Shown: positions 22,967 through 34,562 of the stretch, piece after piece | Layout of the letters: each line of letters starts with the position of its first letter | Position numbering within the stretch: the stretch's first letter is position 1 | NCBI GenBank assembly: GCA_039566865.1 | Contig: CM076948.1 | Span: 20,161,001 to 20,225,000 of the forward strand | Reading direction: 5' to 3' | Length of the DNA stretch: 64,000 nucleotides | Source: Aurelia coerulea | Lineage: Eukaryota > Cnidaria > Scyphozoa > Semaeostomeae > Ulmaridae | Notes under the pieces: model-generated | What the model was told of the DNA's origin: nothing | Database searches by the model: none | What the model saw: only the letters and a program-made list of their open reading frames with translations | Program-made: the position numbers and the translations under genes

Positions 22967-23941
22967 ATGGCTTGCGTAGTGTTACCAGCAGTATTGCCAA
23001 TGGCAGCATCCGTTATTTACTTGCTAGTTGTAACAAATGCAGTTACAGCAATAACAAACATAATGATAAACTTCTGCTTTATAAAAGGTATATTTAGCAA
23101 AGAACGGCTTATAACCCCGACAAACCTATTCGTGGTGTCTTTGGCTGTCAGTGATTTGCTGGTGGGCCTTATAAGTCAACCTCTAATGTGTGTACATTTA
23201 TTGCTGAACAGATCAACTGTTCGTAGCTGTGCAATTTCCTACATCACTTATTTCGCACTGGGGATATTCTGCGGAGTATCAGGACTGTGTTTACCAGTGA
23301 TAAGCCTTGACAGATACATCAGAATGAAAAAATTGCAATACTACAACAGATATGTTACTAAAAGAAGGGTTGTTGTTGTGATTTTGGCACTATGGGTTAA
23401 TGCATTGGTAATAGCATTTTCGCCTTTATACGGCGTCCCACGCCATGTCTTCTATAGTGTGTTAATAGCATACCTCTGCGTTATATCTATCGTCATGTCA
23501 ATTGCATATGCGTCTGTGATTATCCGATCAACACGATCACTTCTCAGGATTGGACCAATCAGTACACCCCAGGCGCCGACTTCTTCAAGCATGAATTCAG
23601 CAGCAGCAGCAACAACAGCAACGGCTTCAATGGAAGCCTCGGTATCAGATTCCGCACAGAGGATAGCAGCAGATACCTCAAGACAGCTGCGCATAACTAT
23701 TACTGTAGCAATACTCGTTGCGGTGGTGCTTGTATCTTGGATACCGTGCTTCGTCTTTGGTCTTGTATGGTCATTGGGGATTCCTGCATCGGACAAAGAC
23801 AGCACAATAGTTACATTGCGTTATCTTACTATAACAATAGGATTTGCGTCATCGAGTGTCAATCCATTGTTGTACTGTTGGAGGATCAGAGATGTTCGAA
23901 AAGCAGCTTTAGATGTCTTTCGGAACATGTTGACGTGTTAA
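22967..23941 (+). CDS. Class A GPCR, receptor 1 (324 aa, intronless)
   Basis: A rhodopsin-like seven-helix receptor expected in the plasma membrane and coupled to G proteins; ligand unknown. The start MACVVLPAVLP is chosen because it aligns with the starts of the four paralogues; the frame is open further upstream but that part is not conserved. Landmarks: N1.50 at residue 35, D2.50 at 63 (SLAVSD), Cys88, DRY 115-117, SWIP 257-260, NPLLY 299-303, then helix 8 CWRIRDVRKAA and a terminal Cys. Counting back from DRY, position 3.32 is Leu, so it is not a classical amine receptor. The TM4-TM5 loop is very short and lacks Cys. Intracellular loop 3 is short and Ser/Ala/Thr-rich. The closest paralogue is receptor 2. 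There is an ATTAAA ~45 bp after the stop. Confidence 0.92.
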   Translation: MACVVLPAVLPMAASVIYLLVVTNAVTAITNIMINFCFIKGIFSKERLITPTNLFVVSLAVSDLLVGLISQPLMCVHLLLNRSTVRSCAISYITYFALGIFCGVSGLCLPVISLDRYIRMKKLQYYNRYVTKRRVVVVILALWVNALVIAFSPLYGVPRHVFYSVLIAYLCVISIVMSIAYASVIIRSTRSLLRIGPISTPQAPTSSSMNSAAAATTATASMEASVSDSAQRIAADTSRQLRITITVAILVAVVLVSWIPCFVFGLVWSLGIPASDKDSTIVTLRYLTITIGFASSSVNPLLYCWRIRDVRKAALDVFRNMLTC

Positions 23942-24077
23942 GAACCTAATGTCACCTTGTTGTATCACAAAGGAGTCAAATTAGATTAAATCCAGCAATA
24001 GTCAAGGAGGGAAATTTAGCTGGAAAAGGCAACTAATTTTGCCTTCTCTTCGTAATAACTCTCACAGGGTTTCCGTT

Positions 24078-24790
24078 TTACGGTAAATGTTCGATTAAGC
24101 CCCCACCTTTTGAATGAGCTTCCCCCTCGAATAAGCCCCCATCTCATAACTAATTTTTTAGATTAACCCCCCCCCCCAAGAAGCCCCCATGTGGAGTATT
24201 TGAATTGCACAAAAGGCCAAATTTTACATAAATTTTTAGATTCTTTGTCTTGGTATTGTCTCCTTTGAATTGTAGTTAAGAATCAATACCTTTTTGACTT
24301 AGTAGAGGATGAACAAGTCCTCAGCTCCCCCTAGTATCGATGACCTATTCAGGGGGATCCCATTCTCCCAAGAGGACAAAATACATGAATTTATGTGAGT
24401 GTCATCAATTTTAGGAAGGAAAATGTGCTCATTGTTTTCATTGGTTTTGCAGGATTTTTGAAGGGGCTTTCTGCACAAAATCACCCATATCCACGGGAAG
24501 GAATGGCCGATTAAGGCCGGGTAAATTACTGAACCTAATTGAACATATTGGCAATAACACAAGACATTTTTCAATATTATTGCTTTGATATTAATGGAGC
24601 AGTGGCTTTCCAAGCGGGGTTCCTTTTTTCTGACTCACCCAGTAGAATTACAGTATACCATGAGAGATCTACGTTATTATTTGATAAGCCCCCCTTCGAA
24701 TAAGTTCCCCTCAAATAAGCCCCCATTCAGCAATTCATCTTTGACAATAAGCCCCCCCCTAATGAGGCATATTCGAGGATCTACAGTATC
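24078..24790. mobile_element. TIR element with repeated 'aataagccccc' phrases
   Basis: Outer ends tacggtaaatgttcga and its diverged complement (tcgaggatctacagta) are inverted. Both flanks contain several taagccccc phrases. A half-copy of another MITE (24300-24650) sits inside. A related remnant with gggggcttatt phrases occurs near 44140-44200. Superfamily uncertain. Confidence 0.5.
24300..24650. repeat. Half-copy of the 40013-40645 hairpin MITE
   Basis: The sequence matches one arm of the element at 40013-40645 (cctcccaagagg-like centre to the terminus tttttctgactcaccc near 24628-24645) in reverse orientation. The other arm is missing. It is a truncated or single-arm copy nested between the two ends of the 24078-24790 element. 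Confidence 0.65.
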
Positions 24791-24839
24791 CTAGCTGACT
24801 GTTGATCGAGCGTTGAAGTAAATTAACGGACTTAATGTA

Positions 24840-25777
24840 CAGTCGTGGCCAAAAGTTTAAGACCACATTTTTGTCAACAACGTTTCTTGGCCTAACGATA
24901 TGGAACACTACCACTCTGCCTATTTTACTCTCTTGGAGTTCATTTAGATCAACTTTCCATTTAGATTTCACATTTTGGTGCTGATTTTTAAATTTTGGCG
25001 CCATTTTGCTATGACGTCACAATGAAATGTATAGAAAATTTCGGAAATTACAGTGGTTCTGGCGAGAAGGGGTGTGACCCAAAAATTGTGTTACTCAGCT
25101 GGATTTTACATCAATCTATGCACAGTTCATTTCTATGATTTTTTTGCAAAATATCGAAACTCCACGAAGAATATTGCTTCAGGGAAAAAGGTAGTGGAGG
25201 GCCTTATGTCCACAGCTTTGGCCATAAGTTTAAGACCACCCTTGGAAAAGAGTGAAAAACAATCTGTGCTTATGAGGTAAGAGCCTGTGATGTTCGATAA
25301 TTCAAATAATGAAATGATTCTTGAACATTAATTCGAATAACTATGTGATTTGTAACTTGAAACTAAAAATCCAAGGGCTGGTCTTAAACTTATGGCCATA
25401 GCTGTGGACTGAATGCCCTCTACTACCTTTTTCCCAGAAGCAATATTCTTCGTGGAGTTTCGATATTTTGCAAACAAATTATAGAAATGAATTGTGCATA
25501 GATTGATGTAAATTCCACCTGAGTAACACAATTTTTGGGTCACACCCCTTGTGGGCAGAACCAATGTAATTTCCGAGAATTTCTATATATTTCATTGTGA
25601 CGTCATAGCAAAATGGCGCCGAAATTTAAAAAACAACACCAAAATTTGAAATCTACATGGAAAGTTGATCTAAATAAATTCCAAGAGAGTAAAATAGGCA
25701 GAGTGGTAGGGTTCCATATCGTTAGGCCAAGAAACGTTGTTGACAAAAATGTGGTGTTAAACTTTTGGCCACGACTG
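24840..25777. mobile_element. Tc1/mariner-type palindromic MITE
   Basis: The ends CAGTCGTGGCCAAAAGTTTA and the exact inverse at 25777 are flanked by TA. The arms are near-identical over most of the 938 bp. The terminal phrase recurs, inverted again, around the centre (near 25211-25238 and 25374-25405: tggccataagtttaagacca). That gives four terminus-like copies in one element. Ends of this type are common in Tc1/mariner elements. No transposase is present. Confidence 0.85.
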
Positions 25778-26451
25778 TAGCTCTTCTTTCAAACGAATCT
25801 ATAAAATGTTTACAATGGGCTTCCTTGAAACCTGCAAAAGTAAACGATTGCGCTTAGTATATCTTTTCATTGCCAAGAATATGGCTAACATACTACGTTT
25901 TGCAGAATTTTGATCGACTGATTGGTTGCCGAGTAATTACAGGCAGTCTGTCACGCATCTGTTTTGCTGCAATAAAGTTAGGGCTTAACACAACAGATGC
26001 TCATCAGATGCCTTTGTGAATATATGCACTGGAAACAAAGTCAGTGGGATCACCCGCCATTTAATTCCCCTATTCTTTGCATTGTCCTTATCACCCAAGC
26101 AGATGCGTCACAGACTGCCATTAAGATCTTTTTGGAGAGAAAGATTTCTTAAAACAGGCTTTCCGTTTTCATTAGAATGGAAAACAGAGTTTCATTAAAG
26201 GAGCTCTGTCACACAGGTGATTGGTTTAGAGAACAAAGCCTAGACAAAGGAAAGGACCTAGAGCCCAGACTCTTTGAATATTTCGCAGGATAAAAATTCA
26301 GTTCAATTCAAAACAATCTCTTCCCAATTCTTCTCCGTTATTCAATTAGATGTATTGTTCTCTATTGTCTTCAGAACAATTGCCCCCCCCCAATCCGAAG
26401 CTTCTTCCTACGGCCCTGATTCCTGCAATGCAAATCTTTAATCCCCTTATA
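25778..26451. other. Unannotated sequence
   Basis: No gene is seen. A phrase with cacgcatctg...ttagggctta (25950-25990) is shared with about 57670-57735. Both look like old intergenic repeats. Confidence 0.35.
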
Positions 26452-27069
26452 CCGGGTGACCCAGAAAAAAGTGACCCAATGCAATCTGTTATAGAAAAAC
26501 AATTAAGTGGCAGATTGAAATATTTCAAACGTTGTTATGTCACTAAAAGAACAGTCTATAGTACGAGTTTTTTTGCAATTTTTTTGGGCACGGAAAAGTT
26601 CCCGAAATAAGGATTTTGAGGAAAAGCGATGGCTTGAAATTCTCATAAAGTCGTCAAAAACAAGGGATCGATTTGAAGCCATTTCAGATCTTCAAACAAA
26701 CGAGGAGCGTGTTTCATTCGGCCTGAGAATATTTTCGATTACCTAGGGACTATAAAATTCCTCTGAAGACTTCTGATTGGGTTGCCTATTCCCTGGTTGA
26801 AATGAAACACGCTCCTCGTTGTTTTGAAGAGTTGAAATGGCTGTAAATCGATCCCCTGTTTTTGACGACTTTTTGAGGATTTCAGGCATGCTTTTTTCAT
26901 CGAAATCTTTAATTTTGGAAATTTAACATGCCGAAAAAAATTTCGCAAAATACTCGTAGCCTAGGCTAGTCTTTCAGCGACAGAACAACGTTTGAAGCAA
27001 TATCAATCGGCCACTTAATTAATTCTCTGTAACAGATTGTGTTGGGTCACTTTTTTCTGGGTCACCCGG
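26452..27069. mobile_element. TA-flanked hairpin MITE, CCGGGTGACCC ends
   Basis: The 618-bp element has ends CCGGGTGACCCAGAAAAAAG in inverted orientation with TA at both sides. The arms pair along almost the whole length (for example gaggagcgtgtttcatt near 26703 with its complement near 26803). No coding content. Confidence 0.85.
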
Positions 27070-27406
27070 TACAATCTTCAGCCAATTATGATTGAGACAG
27101 ATTGCCTTTAAGGCTAATTTCCAGTCAGCGATATTTTCCAAGCAAGAGGAAATTCTATTGTTTAAGATGGAAAATATTGCTCGAAAGTTGAATAGGCCGT
27201 TACGGTTGAGCGATCTTCTATTGTTTAAAATTCCACCAGCTTGGAACATTCCACTGACTGGAAATCAGCCTTCAAAGCAGCTGTGTTGAGCGGACTAGGG
27301 GCAATCTAAATGTAGCCAATTATATTGTCGATAGATAAAAAACAGGAACATAGGTGGCAACGTACCCTTTTTTACATGCTTCGACCTTGTTGCCATATCT
27401 CAGTCA

Positions 27407-27765
27407 GGCCCGTTATATATGTCGTGCCGCGCCGTGCCGTGCCGAACCATAGGAATTTGAGTTCGACTGAAGTTCGACTTGGAGCGCCTCTGTTTTATAA
27501 GGAAAAACTTTTGCCGTGCCGTGCTGCGTCGAACCACAATGACGCATGCGCATGTTGGGTATGGTTGGGTTGCACATCCACAACAAACAATGGCTTTTGT
27601 CGTTGTGCGCATGTGTGAAAATGCTGCAGCACGGTGGGACTGAAATTTAGTTTTATAAGTCGCACCGGGTCGTCCCAGTCGAGATGCCTTGGGCATATGG
27701 TTCGACGACAATTGTTCGAAATTCACTTGATTCGGCACGGCGCGGCACGACTTATAAAATGGGCC
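27407..27765. mobile_element. GC-rich inverted-repeat element
   Basis: The ends GGCCCGTTATATATGTCGTG and GGCCCATTTTATAAGTCGTG, each followed by CCGCGCCGTGCCG, are inverted. They are flanked by TCA (27404-27406 and 27766-27768). The arms carry a further inner inverted pair around aaccat/ggttcg. It is strikingly GC-rich against the AT-rich background. A 3-bp duplication hints at a Harbinger-type element but is weak evidence. Confidence 0.65.
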
Positions 27766-28202
27766 TCAATTTACTTTAAAGGCATCGAGTCATGCATGAC
27801 AAATAAGCCTGCTTTGCCGTGTATCATGTGACCCATGTGATAAAGATCAATTTGTCACTCCTAAAAAACTAAAAAGACCTGCAGTTGTACAATGCATCTC
27901 ATGTGATCGGTTTCATTTCACAGTATACGCAGTCTACTTAACATGACTCAATGCCTTAAAGTCGCCTTGAAAATGTACGCCTATGTTTCTAATAAAATGT
28001 CATCAAAGTCCAAATTCATCCATGCTGGGTTCGATGGCGAGTTAGTACCAACAAGGGTGAAAATGGTACGCGTACCGCAAGTAACGAATAAAGCTTGTAA
28101 TGTCGAATAGAACTCGCACCTTAGACTTATTTCATTCAGCACAACGTTTTAATTTCCATGTACCGTATAACGTGATGTTGGTTGTACCCAATCGGTTCCA
28201 AA
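27766..28202. other. Unannotated sequence
   Basis: No gene or repeat structure was recognised here. Confidence 0.35.
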
Positions 28203-28575
28203 AATGAATAGATTACACTCATTTTTTATAAGAAACGGTAGGTGCAATTTTTTGGAACTTAAAGAACTGCCCTCCTGATTCAAAGAACGTAAGGAACGTT
28301 TGTTATTTGCACTCAGCAATATTTTGACACTGTGTGGTAGTATAATCTGTTTTGGCATGTTTTACTCCAAATTATGTTATTAATTGTTTTGAGATCTTAC
28401 TAAGTAATTTTGAGCCTTTCTAACAAAAATAGATTAACTCTACACTTGAGTTATTGAAATATAAAAAACATACAAGAAACTTCTTGTAGCAAAAGTTTTT
28501 TCAAATGTAAAAAATACCTACCAGCCTGGACCTTAGTTTCTTATAAAAAGAATGAGTGTATTAGATTCAAAATCC
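28203..28575. repeat. Inverted-repeat element (~370 bp)
   Basis: The ends contain acactcattttttataagaaac (28214-28236) and its near-complement gtttcttataaaaagaatgagtgt (28535-28558). The interior has further matching taagaaac and ttcttgta phrases. It is a likely MITE with no clear target duplication. Confidence 0.5.
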
Positions 28576-28966
28576 GTATGCAATAGTTTCTGTTTGGAAA
28601 CACCAACGCATTAGCCGTTGTTGCAAATCGTATTATCTTTGAAGCGACAATGACATATACCAAGACAGCGAAGAGACATAAATTTTGAGTAAATAGCAGT
28701 TGCCATTCTAGTCCGTCCTTCGTAATTTCATGTTTTGTAGTAATGTTTTGTTAAACTAGTCTATATTATTTATTGCTTATTTATTGTAAGTGCTATTTAT
28801 AGTGGGAACTCAATTACCATGTATCCATTCCCAATGTGAATAACACAGTTTTTAGTTTATCTGTTGATCTTATATATTTATTTTAAACTGTTGAATTGTG
28901 TTACAGTCTTTCACAAACCTTAGGAATGAGGACCGTCTCTATGCTGAAAATTTTCTGTACCATATA

Positions 28967-29565
28967 CCGGGTGCGCCAAAATAAACTATGCACGTTTAGC
29001 AGGCCACAATAAATCTTACACTCGACCGATTTTGATGATTTATGACTTATTCTTTAGCAGAAAGCCTGAGTTAGATACTAAGATTTCTTGCAATTTTTTT
29101 TTTCGATTTTTAGAGCTAGAAGCGAGTTTCGTAAGATTTTAGTTTTCAAAAACACTGAAAACGATCAAAAACATCGATCAAATTTTCTAAATAACCGACA
29201 TGAATGGACAAAGAGAGTACTTGTTCGTGGTGATTTGCGATTCAGAAATCGACCAATTGTAATCTGCTGTACGAGAGTTCGCACTAAACCCCCAAATCCC
29301 CCTGAAACGTGTTCTCTTTGTTCATTCATGTTGAATCTTTTAAAATTTGATCGATGTTTTTTGATCGTTTTTCAATGTTTTCGAGAACGAACATTTTAAG
29401 AAACTCGCTTCTAGCTCTAAAAACTGAAAGCGGGAAATTTGCAAAAAGTCCTAGAATCTAATTCAGGCTTTCTGCTAAAGATTAAGTCATAAAACTTCAA
29501 AATCGGTTCAGTGTACGATTTATTGTGGCCTGCCAAACATGCATGGTTTATTTTGGCGCCACCGG
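28967..29565. mobile_element. TA-flanked hairpin MITE, CCGGGTGCGCC ends
   Basis: The 599-bp element has inverted ends (CCGGGTGCGCCAAAATAAAC / GTTTATTTTGGCGCCACCGG), TA on both sides, and arms that pair across the full length around a centre near 29266. The reading frames inside are by-products of the palindrome. Confidence 0.85.
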
Positions 29566-29978
29566 TATTGTTGTCTTTACTTTCGGCAGCTGCAAATGAT
29601 GTATATTGCGCAGCTATGCTTTTCTGCGAAAATTTTTGATGATGGTTGGGTTGACTCCTTTCTTTGTGTTGGAAATTTCTATCATATGCAACTGCAGATG
29701 GTATTTATGGGTGGTTCAACCATTAGCAAAGAGATTTTTGCAGAGAAGCACAGCTGCGCAATGTACATCATTTGCAGCTGCCAAAAGTAAAGACAACAAA
29801 GCAATATTTGCAAAATTTTTTCTGCTCTCTTTGCATACAATTCGCAATGCTCTCGCGGATTTTGTTAATTTTAGAATTGATCGTCCTGTCATGGAACATC
29901 CATACAAGTGGACAGTAATTGAACTGCGATCTGATGAATGCATCCATCAGTAGTTTTAATTTGACAGGGTCCTTATTA

Positions 29979-30392
29979 CAGTAAAAACCCGCACATAAGA
30001 ACCTAAGATTTTGAACTCAGCCTGTTTAGGTTCTTATGCAATGAGGCCCATCCAGTAATCAGGGTGTAGGTCCTTAACATAGGAAAATGTGTAAATCTAA
30101 ATCTTAGCCAAATTTATTTACGCTCTTGGTGCTATCCACTTCAACCCTAGCTTACCCAGTTTATTCCTGCAGGCCCTCCCTATCAGAGTTCTGTAAGTAA
30201 TGTTTTGGAATTCACGAAAGAGGTTGATTAGCAAACAGATTGCATTTATTTCCCAATGAATGAATGAAACACTTCATTAAGAACCTAGTTAAGATATCAG
30301 CCTGAAATGGTTCTTATTTATTGGGTACAAAATATATTATTTCAGGCTGTAGGTTCTTATTAGATGAAGGTTCTTATGTGCGGGTTTTTTCT
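29979..30392. mobile_element. MITE with repeated 'ggttcttat' phrases
   Basis: The ends CAGTAAAAACCCGCACATAA and the inverse (ttatgtgcgggttttttct) are flanked by a TTATTA direct repeat (29973-29978 and 30393-30398). The phrase aggttcttat or its complement occurs at least six times inside. Superfamily uncertain. Confidence 0.65.
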
Positions 30393-30399
30393 TTATTAG

Positions 30400-30845
30400 A
30401 GAGGTGAGCATGTGCATGCAATTCTTAGTTTGCCTTTTTGCATAAATCTTCGGCATGTTTTGTGAAACTTAATCTTTTATCAAATGTGACTTTTGAAAAC
30501 TTTTCATAATCACATTCTTCAATTGTGAAGCTACCAATGGCGACAATTTGTTACAAAATATTGGAAGATGTGTGCCCTTTATTTTCGTTAAGTTTCATGT
30601 AATTCTCTAAAAACCATTTCACAAGTACTGAACTGTCTATTTCTAATCTAACAATTATAGCATTGAGATCTGAATTGCATGCATAGATAGTGGTGTCGTC
30701 AGCATAGTTACCAATTTTGATATTGTTTACATTGAGGAAAATGTCGTTTATGAAAACATTGACTAAAAGAGGCCCTAGAACTGATCCTTTCGGTTGCCCT
30801 ATCGTTACATCTCTCCAACAACTATATGATTATATCCTCAATGTA
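30400..30845 (-). pseudogene. LINE reverse transcriptase fragment
   Basis: Reading the minus strand gives RDVTIGQPKGSVLGPLL, then NVFINDIF, the catalytic NYADDTTIYA, and VKWFLENYMKLNENK, with an in-frame stop shortly after. It continues to a cysteine-containing C-terminal segment near 30405. The usual GVPQG is GQPKG here. It belongs with the LINE family of 47050-49641 by motif wording. Only the palm region remains. Confidence 0.8.
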
Positions 30846-30953
30846 TGATAATTAATATTGTGAGGACAATAGTTTTCAGAAATTAGACAGTTCCATGATA
30901 AACATATATGATGACAATCACAATTCCAGTGACTTATCAGATAATTCCAAGTA

Positions 30954-31743
30954 CCGGGTGTCCCAAAAAAAACGCAACAGATTTGAAAAATTCTACTGCA
31001 ATGCAAACTGTTTCATACCCATTATCCAACAATTATTTTTCTTCAAATCAGCCATAATTAGATTAAATTTTGATATATTTTTCAGTATTTTTGGTGACTT
31101 GGTTGTAGAGTTAAAAATCAGCAAACTTCAAAATTGCCCCCAGGTCAAAACCAGATATGCTGCATTAACAATGATGAATCATAATGTCAAATTGTAAAAA
31201 CATGGCAATCCCTGCAATTAAAAAGAATTGCTGACAAACAGGCAAACACATGATTTAATTGAACATTGAACAGACACTGTCATAAAGATTTCTGTCAAAA
31301 CACTGCCATGCCTCTTAAGTGTAAATGATGGTTGCTTGCTTTTTCTAAATGACTAGGCCATTATTAGATTTATACTTTCATTTATCAATGAACACTGAAA
31401 GCTCCCTCAAGAATGGATAACTCATGAATCTGTAAGAGATCCCTTCGTTGTAGTTTCTTAATGAAGTTGTGTGCTTGTAATCATGTAAAGTTTCAGATAT
31501 TGCCATTCTTTTAACTTTACAGTATACTTTGCACTAATGCTGATAGCTCTGGTTTTGCCCTGACAGCAAATTTGAAATTTGTTGATTTTTAACTATTCAA
31601 GCAAGTCATCAAAAATTCTGAAAAATACATCAAAATTTAATCTAATCATTGCAGATTTAGATAAAAATATTCATTTGATTATTAATTTGAAACAGATTCC
31701 GTCAGAATTGTTTGAATCTGTTGCGTTTTTTTGGGACACCCGG
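30954..31743. mobile_element. TA-flanked hairpin MITE, CCGGGTGTCCC ends
   Basis: The 790-bp element has ends CCGGGTGTCCCAAAAAAAAC in inverted orientation, TA on both sides and long imperfect arms (taatctaatcattgcagattt near 31640 against the complement near 31050). A diverged half-copy lies at 62858-63300. No transposase. Confidence 0.85.
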
Positions 31744-31745
31744 TA

Positions 31746-32146
31746 TATGAAACAATTCTAGTATTAATTAGACAATTCTATATTATTATTACCGTTGTAG
31801 AGAAATAAATGGTCGGACTGTACTAGCCCATATTGTAATTTAAACTTTCATGAAACTTGTTTGAAGCTTTGTCCAAGCACGGGTAGTCAGACACCGCTGC
31901 AGTTGTGCTTTATCGCCACAGCTTGTGGGGAGGACAGATTTATGTTGTTCTACGGAGGAGATAGTAAAATAAATACGATATAAATATTTTTTCCACAGAA
32001 GCCTACAATCTGAAGCACTCACCCGTGGTTCAAGATTGAAAAATCCTCCAAGGGTGCTGGATGATTCTCAAGTTTCTCCAACTATCTTGTAGCACTGGAG
32101 TGGTTGAGAAATGTTTTAGATTTGAAGGTCGCTGGTTTTACACCCG
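31746..32146. other. Unannotated sequence
   Basis: No gene or clear repeat was recognised. The next LINE begins at or shortly before 32147. Confidence 0.35.
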
Positions 32147-32966
32147 GTGATCATAAAGGAAAACGTTGCTTTCAGTGGCACAAAGCTTCATTTTTTCATT
32201 GGATTGAAAATTGCTGAATCAGCAGCCTATAAATATTTAGGGGTCATAATGGATAAAAGCCTGACGTATGCAGAACACATCGAAAAAAATCTTAAAAAGG
32301 CAAGCTCGAGAGTCAAATTATTGTCCAGGATAAGACCGAACTTGACGCCTCATGCAGCAGAAACAATATACAGAGTTATGATACTGCCACTCCTAATATA
32401 CTGCAACAACATTTTTATAGATATGTCAGAATCTAAGAAACAACGATTTGAGAACATCCAAATACGATCGTTAAAGATTATAAATGGTAGAAGAAATAGT
32501 GTAAAACTACCATCAGTAAACCACATCAGAAACAGAATGTGTGCGGTTGAGGTCTTCAAATGCTTGAACGGTCTTGCACCACCTGACTTTAGGGAATACT
32601 TTCACCGTGTAAAACACTGCAAAGGAACTCGTGGAAATGAACACAATTTATTGCTCCCAAGAGTAAAATCTGAAGCAGGACGGAAAACTTTTGCATTCCA
32701 GGGTGCAAAAATATTTAATAAAGTTTCAAACAAACTAAAGAGCGAAACATCAGTTTTGAAGTTCAAGACTTACTGCAAGGATTTTAACTTTGACTTTTAA
32801 AATTTTCTTTAAACTCTATTATTGTAAATAACTTTTAAAACTATATTGGTGTAAATTATATATTTAGGTATTTTAGGTTGACAGGTCCTTGGTTGATAGC
32901 AGCAAATCCATTTTGCTGAACAAGTTTACCTGTATAAATATGGTTTTATTATTATTATTATTATTA
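32147..32966 (+). pseudogene. LINE C-terminal fragment with (ATT)n tail
   Basis: The 217-codon frame carries AYKYLGVIMDKSLTYAEHI, the thumb/C-terminal start of CR1-like reverse transcriptases. It then has PHAAETIYRVMILPLLIYC, KIINGRR and the terminal FAFQGAKIFNKVSNKLK segment. The palm and endonuclease are missing, so the copy is 5'-truncated. The 3' end is marked by TTATTATTATT at about 32945-32966. Confidence 0.85.
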
Positions 32967-33109
32967 TTTTCATTTTAAATTATTTACACACAAAAACCCT
33001 TCAGCTTATTAACGCAATACTTAAATAAGAAAATAAATACCCTAATTACATTAATATAATCTATGTACAGTTAAAGCAAAATTATGTACAGTATTCTATC
33101 TACTAGCAG

Positions 33110-33572
33110 CTGCTCTTCCAGGGCGTCGTGTTTTAGGCTTTTTCAGCTCATATAATAGCTTCTCAATTGTTTTTTAATCTACTAAGTGTAGGGAGCTCTC
33201 TGATATTGATGGGTATATCGTTCCAAGCTTTCAGAGCCGAATAGTGAAAGCCTTTCTTGACATATTCAAGATTATTTCTTGGGATTTGTAGGTCCCTGCA
33301 ATTCCTTGTTCTGTAGTTTGAGTGCTGGGTCCTATGATGGTATTTACCCCCAAAGGCTTTCGGGACATTGCCTGTTGATTATTTTGTATGTCATAACTGA
33401 TCGATCAAAGTTTATTAGTTGTTCAACGGTCAACCAATTATGAGACCAATTGTCTTTTATGAGACCAATTGTCTGGCCTTATCAATAATCGAACGGGCTC
33501 GTCCTGCAGACGTTGGAGGGTATTCAATTTTGATTTAGGAAGACTCCCCCAAATAACATTGATTGATTCATA
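33110..33572 (-). pseudogene. LINE C-terminal fragment, antisense
   Basis: Minus-strand translation with frame changes shows SINVIWGSLPKSKLNTLQRL near 33560, then LINFDRSVMTYKIINRQCPES, and KGFHYSALKAWNDIPINIRE near 33220. That is the usual C-terminal segment of CR1/L2-like LINE proteins. The catalytic part is absent, because the fragment begins at the G-rich MITE at 33574. Confidence 0.75.
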
Positions 33573-33573
33573 C

Positions 33574-33890
33574 CCGGGAGGGGGGGTACTTGATTTATCT
33601 TTGTACGCGGGTGTGCCCACGAAAAAATTGTTTTACCCTGCTCCAGAATTTTTCGCTCAAAATGATAACCCATTCTAGAAAAAATTTGTGGAAAGTATAC
33701 TCCAAAACATGTACATTTGACCGAAAAACGACCCGATCTGAAAAAATATCGCCTTTTGACATGTTTTGACAACCTGCCCTAGAAAAATTGCCTTATTTGA
33801 TACCCTGTGCTAGAAAAAATTGGTGAAAACGATACCCATAAAACGGCACATCCCCGTCGGATAAATATACTAAGTGCCCCCCCCCCCGGG
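33574..33890. mobile_element. hAT-like MITE with G/C-tract ends
   Basis: The ends CCGGGAGGGGGG and the inverse (cccccccccccggg) are flanked by ATTCATAC and ATTTATAC (8 bp, one mismatch). The interior repeats phrases such as tagaaaaaattg. It is the same architectural class as 44274, 53591 and 55015. No coding content. Confidence 0.65.
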
Positions 33891-34562
33891 ATTTATACCT
33901 AATTCTTTCAAGGAGTATACGCCAGCTGTGGTGTTTCCGTAAACATATAGTGTGAGTGGTAAAAAAGGTTTGATTTAGATCTTTAGATTAGTGGAGTGGA
34001 AAATGAAGTTCTTCCGAAACAAATAACATATTTTGAAACGAGCATTCTCCAAAGACGTGAAAATAAAAAATGTTTGTTTAATATATCTTTCGATTGCTAC
34101 GAATATGAGTAATAGATTGCCTGCGAATAAAATCAATAGAAGTATTTTGCAAAGGAATTTTGCGTTATCGCAAATCTCAGGTGACATCTAATTTGAGACT
34201 TTGATAACTTCCTGGAGGGGGAAGGGGGAATTTCTAAATATTGGCTTTCCGTCCTCATCAGAGTGGAAAGCAAAATCACCTTAAAGGACAAATCCGGGGC
34301 TGGTATGATTGATGATAAGATACAAGATAATACTGCTATGAATGATGTATGATACTTTTTTCCACTATTTGTCGCCCTTTCCTTCTGAAATTACGTATTC
34401 AAATAAGCAATTGGAGCGAAGTGATGTCATATCGCGCAAACAAAAGCGAGGCTGTGTGATTGTTTTTTCGCCTCTTTATCGTAGCAAGCCTCTTTATATT
34501 GTTCGTGTGCCATTTTCAATGCATGAGTACATGAATGGTGCTTGAATGGTGCTTTGCTGTAA
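33891..34562. other. Unannotated sequence
   Basis: No gene was recognised. It is AT-rich with no obvious internal repeat. Confidence 0.35.
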
